DNA of 11,036 bases, taken from assembly GCA_021796315.1 (NCBI GenBank), contig JAJYOH010000148.1, positions 1 to 11,036 on the forward strand. The letters are read 5' to 3'. Of this stretch, positions 7,294-11,036 are shown piece by piece. Position 1 is the stretch's first letter, and each line of letters starts with the position of its first letter. A program made the position numbers and the translations under genes. The DNA comes from Chloroflexota bacterium (GTDB lineage: Bacteria > Chloroflexota > Anaerolineae > Anaerolineales > Villigracilaceae). The notes below the pieces were generated by a model. The model did not search any database. It saw only the letters and a list, made by a program, of their open reading frames with translations, and had not been told where the DNA came from.

Positions 7294-8328
7294 TCATTGC
7301 GATCCTCCGCGGCTTGATTGACGAATGATCAACTCGGAATCCATCAATACGTATTCTTGATCCAAGCCTTCGCCCTGGATAAGCCGGATGAGTCTTTCCC
7401 CAACACTCCATCCGAGACCAAATGCGGGCAGGCGAACTGTTGTCAACGGAGGGTTGAAATATTCTGCCAGCGGAATATCATCAAAGCCAACCACGGCAAC
7501 GTCTTCTGGAATCCGCAATCCGGCGCGCTTGATTGCGAGGATTGCGCCGACAGCTAGCACGTCACTGGCGATGAAAACAGCGGTAGGTCGCGGTGATAGA
7601 CTGAGCAATGCCGTCATGGCCTGATATCCACTTTCCGGCGTATAGTTTCCTTCCCGAATAAGTACTTCATCGACCGGGAGATTTGCCTTCGTCAAAGCTT
7701 CTACATATCCGGTGCGCCTCTGCTGGGCGGAAGAATAAAATAGCGGCGCGTTGGTGATCATGGCGATTCTCCGATGTCCCAGATCAATTAAGTGATTCAC
7801 CGCTGATGCGGCGCCCAATTTAGCGTTGATATCCACGAATGGGATGTCCACACCGGGAAGTTGCCCCATTAACATGATGGGAACTTTCTGCCTGTGCAAC
7901 TGGACAATGGCTTTATCATCTGTGCGTGGTCCGGAAAGGATGATCCCGTCCACGTGGTTCTCCGAGACCAAACTCGTATACTCGCCATCATTTTTCGGGT
8001 CAGCGGCTTTAAGCAAAACATGGAATCCCTCTTGCACCACTGCCTGTTCGATCCCCATAATCACCTGGGGGAGAAGGGCGTCTGCAAAGACCTGTTCGGG
8101 TGATTGGCAGAGCACGAAACCGACCGTGTACGATTTCCCGCTGACGAGTCTTTTGCCGGCGATATTGGGATGGTACTCAAGTTGTTCTGCAGCTCCCAAG
8201 ACGCGCTTACGCGTTCCTTTGCTGATACTGACACCCGGAACATTATTTAGAACGAAAGAAACAGTAGTTCGCGACACACCAGCCAGCTTTGCGACATCCG
8301 AGCTTGTAATACGTTTTGGACTTATCAT
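7294..8328 (-). CDS. LacI-family transcriptional repressor
   Basis: A 344-residue regulator from the ATG at 8328. The N-terminal helix-turn-helix ITSSDVAKLAGVSRTTVSFV (7-26) is followed by the hinge region NIAGKRLVSGKS (55-66), then a periplasmic-binding-protein-like effector domain (about 67-344) with the family block EDVAVVGFDDIPLAEYFNPP. It should bind the palindrome at 8342-8361, repressing its own promoter, and the related site at 7254-7273, releasing them when a sugar ligand appears. A frame extension to a TTG at 8364 exists, but those 12 codons lie over the operator and probable transcription start, so I prefer the ATG, which gives a typical family length. The ribosome-binding site is weak. 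It is the first gene of the leftward cluster; no convincing terminator separates it from the binding-protein gene, so read-through is likely. The ligand is unknown, probably the imported sugar or a derivative. Confidence 0.95.
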   Translation of the reverse strand: MISPKRITSSDVAKLAGVSRTTVSFVLNNVPGVSISKGTRKRVLGAAEQLEYHPNIAGKRLVSGKSYTVGFVLCQSPEQVFADALLPQVIMGIEQAVVQEGFHVLLKAADPKNDGEYTSLVSENHVDGIILSGPRTDDKAIVQLHRQKVPIMLMGQLPGVDIPFVDINAKLGAASAVNHLIDLGHRRIAMITNAPLFYSSAQQRRTGYVEALTKANLPVDEVLIREGNYTPESGYQAMTALLSLSPRPTAVFIASDVLAVGAILAIKRAGLRIPEDVAVVGFDDIPLAEYFNPPLTTVRLPAFGLGWSVGERLIRLIQGEGLDQEYVLMDSELIIRQSSRGGSQ

Positions 8329-8341
8329 AAAAAGGCTTTTC

Positions 8342-8361
8342 TTACTAACACGTGTTAGTAA
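8342..8361. promoter_or_regulatory. Perfect palindromic operator, probable autoregulatory site
   Basis: The sequence ttactaacacgtgttagtaa is a perfect 20-bp palindrome with central CG, the classic LacI-family operator form. It begins five bases downstream of the -10 box of the repressor promoter, so it covers the expected start site, and it ends 13 bases before the repressor ATG. A bound repressor would block the promoter directly. The related site at 7254-7273 supports the assignment. Confidence 0.88.
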
Positions 8362-8366
8362 CAACC

Positions 8367-8395
8367 ATTATATAGAAATGATTTCGCCCTGTCAA
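8367..8395 (-). promoter_or_regulatory. Consensus sigma70-type promoter of the repressor/sugar operon
   Basis: On the minus strand a perfect -35 TTGACA (8390-8395) and a perfect -10 TATAAT (8367-8372) are separated by exactly 17 bases. Transcription would start near 8360, inside the palindromic operator. This is an intrinsically strong promoter, which fits a gene cluster kept silent by tight repression rather than by weak initiation. Confidence 0.9.
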
Positions 8396-8678
8396 GTTAA
8401 AAAAGAACACAAATCTACATGGCACCAATTGTTCGGGAATGTAGTCCATATTTTTGAAGGGTTAGAGCGTTGGTATTGAGCCTTGTCATGCTTGAAGTTT
8501 TGCCAGGGATTTTTCTTGGTTTTGGGCGTTGTTTCCGCGATTCCACTGCCGACGGTAGGACGTGAGCCTGCCGCTTTCGGCCAGCCTTGAGCTTGGAACA
8601 GTGGTAACGCATTTGCTGTTTCGTTTTTTCAGGCAGGGCCGGGTGGATGGCGATTGGCTGCCCTGTCTGGTTCGCTGA
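8396..8678. other. Gene-poor stretch upstream of the repressor promoter
   Basis: About 280 bases in which I support no gene. Open frames exist on the minus strand (to 8486 and to 8415), the latter reading a basic peptide with RYHCSKLKAGRKRQAH, but part of each frame lies opposite the VWA remnant, start sites are poor and I recognise no family. The plus strand shows no recognisable upstream part of the VWA gene. It may be decayed DNA at a rearrangement junction. Confidence 0.4.
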
Positions 8679-8939
8679 CGGGGCGATCCATTCGGCGGCT
8701 TCGGCGGATTTCGCCGCGGCATCGACGAGACAACTCTCAAGCAGGTTTCAAAGATGACGGGCGGCGAATATTATCCAGCCGAGAGTGCGGATGAACTTAA
8801 CCACGTCTTGCAGAATCTTCCGACCTGCTTGATCACCAAACACGACACCATCGAGATCAGCGTATTGTTCAGCGCGATTGGTCTGCTTTTGGCCGCGTTG
8901 GCCATCATCTTTTCGATGACATGGCATTCACTGCTATAA
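8679..8939 (+). pseudogene. C-terminal remnant of a VWA-domain membrane protein
   Basis: The frame reads RGDPFGGFGGFRRGIDE, then TLKQVSKMTGGEYYPAESAD, then LPTCLITKHDTIEISVLF and a terminal membrane helix ending in TMTWHSLL-like sequence (SMTWHSLL). This is the usual end of a bacterial VWA/Bat-like protein: the last turn of the von Willebrand A domain (TGGEYY-x-AESADEL), a linker, and a C-terminal anchor. The frame is closed by a TGA at 8676 and nothing upstream in any plus frame resembles the rest of the VWA domain, which should need several hundred more bases. An ATG at 8754 could in principle start a 61-residue peptide but has no ribosome-binding site. The natural stop is followed closely by a terminator. 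I read this as a truncated gene left by deletion or insertion; a short in-frame decay with one nonsense codon is a less likely alternative. Confidence 0.75.
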
Positions 8940-8954
8940 GGCTTCACACAAAAC

Positions 8955-8988
8955 ATCAGCCCGACTTTTGTCAGGCTGATTTATTTTA
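8955..8988 (+). terminator. Intrinsic terminator after the VWA remnant
   Basis: A stem of atcagcc-c-gac paired with gtc-a-ggctgat (one internal mismatch) around a TTTT loop spans 8955-8980 and is followed by TTATTTTA on the plus strand. It lies 16 bases after the VWA stop codon and before the polX promoter region. The opposite strand also has a T-rich tail (GTTTTG), so it may act in both directions. Confidence 0.75.
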
Positions 8989-9016
8989 CGCACGCATCAC
9001 CTACGAATTTTCGACG

Positions 9017-9022
9017 TATAAT
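9017..9022 (+). promoter_or_regulatory. Probable -10 box of the polX promoter
   Basis: A perfect TATAAT lies 27 bases upstream of the polX ATG, between the terminator and the gene. The -35 region at the expected distance (around 8994-8999, GCATCA) is poor, so the promoter is probably weak or activator-dependent. Placement is by position and -10 match only. Confidence 0.5.
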
Positions 9023-9049
9023 CCCCAAACAAGCGAAAGGATTATTGTT

Positions 9050-10777
9050 ATGATGAACAACAAACAACTCGCAGACACATTCACCCTCATCGCCAATTTA
9101 TCTGAGATCAAAGGCGAGATCATTTACAAAACGCTCGCCTATCGCAAAGCGGCCGAAAATTTAATGTCGCTCGGACGCGATGCCAGCGAATATTGGAAAG
9201 AGGGCAAGCTCGAAGAAATCCCCGGCGTGGGCAAAGCCATCGCGGAAAAAATTGATGAACTACTCAGCACCAGTAAACTCCAATTCCTGGAAAAACTAAA
9301 AAAGGAAGTGCCGCCCTCGTTGGCGGATTGGCTTCAAGTGCCGGGACTCGGTCCTAAAAAGATTGCTCTCATTTGGAAGACTCTTCATATTACGACTCTG
9401 ACTCAGCTCGAAGCGGCTGCCAAAAAAGGAAAATTGCGCGGCCTCCCAGGCATGGGTGAAAAATCTGAGACAGCGATTCTCACGGGGATTGAGTCTTTAT
9501 CGCGTCGCTCCGGCCGCATTCCACTTGGACGCGCGTACCCGCTCGCCCAAGACATCATCGCACAGCTCAAAAAGGTGAAGGGCGTCGCCGCCGCGGAACC
9601 CGCTGGAAGTCTGCGAAGGATGCGGTCAACCATTGGCGACCTCGATATCCTCGTCGCGACCAAAGATTCAAAACCGGTCATGGAAGCGTTCACAAAGTTA
9701 TCTGGCGTTGTACGCGTGCTGGGCAAAGGCGAAACGAAATCGTCCATCGAGTTTGGCGACGGCGTGCGCGCACAAGTTTGGGTGCATCCGCCTGAAGAGT
9801 TTGGCACTGCACTGCAATATGCGACGGGTTCGAAAGATCACAACGTTCAATTGCGTCAACTCGCACTCGATAAAGGATTATCGTTATCGGATCATTCATT
9901 TGTAAAAGTGAAAGGCGGCGGTGAAATCTTTTGCTCGACCGAAGAAGAAGTTTATAAAACGGTGGGCTTGCCGTGGATACCGCCTGAACTGCGCGAAGAC
10001 CGCGGCGAAGTGCAAGCCGCGAAGCAGAACAAACTTCCGAAGTTAATTGAAGTCAAAGACATCAAGGCCGATTTGCAAGTTCACTCGAATTGGAGCGACG
10101 GCAAATTAACGATGCTCGAGATGGCGCAAGCCGCCGCCAAGCGCGGCATCAAGGTCATTGCCTTCACCGATCATTCGGTCAGCCTCGGCGTCACGGGCGG
10201 ACTGAGCATGGACGATCATAAGAAGCAGGCCGCAGAGATCAAAAAGACGCAGGACAAACTCGGTGACAGCATTTTGATTTTGCACGCCACTGAGGTTGAG
10301 ATCAAAGCGGATGGCACGCTGGATTATCCCGATAAATTTTTGGCAAGCCTTGATTTGGTTTTGGCTTCCATGCATTCCAGTTTGCGACAGCCGCGCGAGA
10401 AAGTCACGCAGCGAACGATCAACGCGATTCGCAATCCGCACGTGGACATCATCGGTCATCCGACAGGGCGATTGATTCCCGACCGCGAAGGCGCGGATCT
10501 CGACATGGACGCGGTGCTCAACGCCGCGGCGGAGACTGGCGTTGCATTGGAAATCAACGCGCATCCCGCCCGCCTCGATCTGGACGATATGTATGCGCGC
10601 CGCGCAAAAGAGTTGGGCATCCCGATCAGCATCAACACCGACGCGCACTCCGAAGCCGATCTTGATATGTTGTTCTACGGCGTCGCAACGGCTCGCCGCG
10701 CCTGGCTGACAAAAGAGGATGTTATCAATTGCTGGTCAACAAAGAAGTTGCTGGAGTGGTTGAAGAAGAGAGGATAG
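9050..10777 (+). CDS. polX: Family X DNA polymerase with PHP domain (PolX)
   Basis: A 575-residue protein of the bacterial PolX type, which fills short gaps in DNA repair and carries a PHP nuclease. Residues 1-85 form the 8-kDa-like domain with a helix-hairpin-helix (LEEIPGVGKAIAEKI, 54-68); further hairpins lie at LQVPGLGPKK (95-104) and LRGLPGMGEK (129-138). The palm holds GSLRR (186-190) and GDLDIL with metal ligands Asp197 and Asp199. The third carboxylate, normally in a VDLRV-type strand, is replaced: the strand reads VRAQVWVHPPEEFG with Gln242. ALQYATGSKDHNVQLR (254-269) is normal. The PHP domain (339-575) has DLQVHSNWSDG, TDH (373-375), EVE (415-417), MHS, GHP and TDAH (530-533) ligands. 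ATG 9050 was chosen because AAAGGA (9036-9041) lies eight bases upstream and a TATAAT precedes it; a longer frame to 8921 runs through the terminator. The PHP nuclease looks intact; polymerase activity is doubtful. Confidence 0.95.
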   Translation: MMNNKQLADTFTLIANLSEIKGEIIYKTLAYRKAAENLMSLGRDASEYWKEGKLEEIPGVGKAIAEKIDELLSTSKLQFLEKLKKEVPPSLADWLQVPGLGPKKIALIWKTLHITTLTQLEAAAKKGKLRGLPGMGEKSETAILTGIESLSRRSGRIPLGRAYPLAQDIIAQLKKVKGVAAAEPAGSLRRMRSTIGDLDILVATKDSKPVMEAFTKLSGVVRVLGKGETKSSIEFGDGVRAQVWVHPPEEFGTALQYATGSKDHNVQLRQLALDKGLSLSDHSFVKVKGGGEIFCSTEEEVYKTVGLPWIPPELREDRGEVQAAKQNKLPKLIEVKDIKADLQVHSNWSDGKLTMLEMAQAAAKRGIKVIAFTDHSVSLGVTGGLSMDDHKKQAAEIKKTQDKLGDSILILHATEVEIKADGTLDYPDKFLASLDLVLASMHSSLRQPREKVTQRTINAIRNPHVDIIGHPTGRLIPDREGADLDMDAVLNAAAETGVALEINAHPARLDLDDMYARRAKELGIPISINTDAHSEADLDMLFYGVATARRAWLTKEDVINCWSTKKLLEWLKKRG

Positions 10778-10779
10778 CA

Positions 10780-10929
10780 TGTCATTGCGAGTGGCGCTGG
10801 TGGTTGAGTAGCCGTGTGCTTCGGCGTACCGAAACCAAGCGCCACTCGCAATCTCGTGTTTTCATGCAATTGGCTATTTGAAGGTTATTTGAGATTGCCA
10901 CGGCGGAAGTACACCGCTTCGCAACGACA
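10780..10929. repeat. Repeat-like element with inverted ends (MITE/REP-like)
   Basis: About 150 bases between polX and the next gene start with TGTCATTGCG (10780-10789) and end with CGCAACGACA (10920-10929), inverted copies matching at 9 of 10 positions. Inside are a long inverted repeat (10784-10852) and a GAGATTGC block (10891-10898). 'TGTCATTGCGAG ... GCAATCTC' sequences are a dispersed repeat type I know from several bacterial phyla. There is no coding capacity. Its copy number cannot be judged from one window. Confidence 0.6.
10784..10852. repeat. Long inverted repeat just after polX, possible terminator
   Basis: Perfect 15-bp arms attgcgagtggcgct (10784-10798) and agcgccactcgcaat (10838-10852) enclose a 39-base loop that contains nested pairing (ggtt ... 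aacc; gccg ... cggc) and the REP-like wording TGGTTGAGTAGCC ... CCGAAACCA. It begins six bases after the polX stop codon. Transcribed, it would form a very stable hairpin, which could end or protect the polX mRNA, though no clean U-tract follows directly. Confidence 0.75.
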
Positions 10930-10935
10930 AACAAT

Positions 10936-11036
10936 ATGACTGCGATCAAATCATTTTTATATCTCGTTCTCGCCGCAGGCTTGGGCGCATGGTATGTCCC
11001 CTTTTTTCTTCTGCCGACACATCCACAGATTGAGAC
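10936..11036 (+). CDS. Unidentified membrane protein, N-terminus only
   Basis: Thirty-three codons before the window ends, beginning MTAIKSFLYLVLAAGLGAWY and continuing VPFFLLPTHPQIE. This is a short basic start followed by a hydrophobic helix (about 6-27), so an inner-membrane protein or a signal anchor. I do not recognise a family with confidence; small DUF2834-like membrane proteins have a similar opening but the match is only general. The ATG lies six bases after the end of the repeat element, and no ribosome-binding site is visible in that gap, so the true start could be further downstream or the element may have replaced the original upstream region. Confidence 0.5.
   Translation, partial: MTAIKSFLYLVLAAGLGAWYVPFFLLPTHPQIE

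Noticed and set aside
7281..7320. Run of eight T on the minus strand just after the repressor stop, as an intrinsic terminator
   Set aside because: No stable stem precedes the T-run; only very short pairings are possible.
8329..8364. Twelve-codon N-terminal extension of the repressor from a TTG at 8364
   Set aside because: These codons lie over the palindromic operator and the expected transcription start, and the ATG at 8328 gives a normal LacI-family N-terminus just before the helix-turn-helix.
8415..8740. Two overlapping minus-strand reading frames with basic peptides
   Set aside because: Their upstream parts are antisense to the recognisable VWA remnant, starts lack ribosome-binding sites, and no family or domain is recognisable.
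8921..9049. Forty-three-codon N-terminal extension of polX
   Set aside because: It would begin inside the VWA remnant and run through the terminator and the -10 box; the ATG at 9050 has a good ribosome-binding site and gives the usual family length.
10070..10102. PHP motif I reading DLQVHS instead of the common HxH form, as a sign of an inactive nuclease
   Set aside because: The same DLQVHS wording is, from memory, normal in other PolX proteins such as that of Thermus, and the remaining metal ligands are present.

Overview
The window looks like a chromosomal segment of a Chloroflexota bacterium, probably Anaerolineae. This is inferred from three traits that I associate with that group from memory, without a search: an Ala/Thr/Pro-rich linker behind the lipobox of the binding protein, a PolX of the 'RAQVWVHPPE' type, and a VWA-protein tail of a kind common there.

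Left three quarters (1-8395, all minus strand): one sugar-utilisation cluster read leftward. It starts from a near-perfect sigma70-type promoter (8367-8395) whose start site lies in a perfect 20-bp palindrome (8342-8361), the likely operator of the first gene, a LacI-family repressor (7294-8328). Next come an ABC-importer binding lipoprotein (5802-7160), a MalF-type permease (4758-5720), a MalG-type permease (3580-4761), a GH63-like glycosidase (1744-3555), trehalose synthase TreS (140-1738) and the start of a ROK-family sugar kinase, fructokinase-like (1-138, cut by the window edge). A second, degenerate operator (7254-7273) and a long leader lie before the binding protein. A strong hairpin (5751-5780) separates the binding protein from the permeases. 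No ATP-binding subunit is present. The genes together suggest uptake of an alpha-glucoside (trehalose, sucrose or a relative), intracellular cleavage or isomerisation, then phosphorylation of the released hexose.

The most unusual feature is in the MalG-type permease. Between its first membrane helix and the conserved 'FTLENYV' region, in the loop that should face outward, it carries a complete mono-haem cytochrome c domain (CAACH at residues 66-70, probable Met111 ligand). I know of no characterised sugar importer with a haem domain built into its channel subunit. Paired cysteines in the exported parts of both permeases and of the binding protein fit an oxidising exterior.

Right quarter (8396-11036, plus strand): about 280 bp without a supported gene, then the orphaned C-terminal piece of a VWA-domain membrane protein (8679-8939) still followed by its terminator. 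This suggests a rearrangement junction next to the sugar cluster. After it come a complete family X DNA polymerase with PHP domain (9050-10777), in which the third catalytic carboxylate of the palm appears to be Gln, a roughly 150-bp repeat-like element with inverted ends (10780-10929), and the first codons of an unidentified membrane protein (10936-11036, cut by the window edge).
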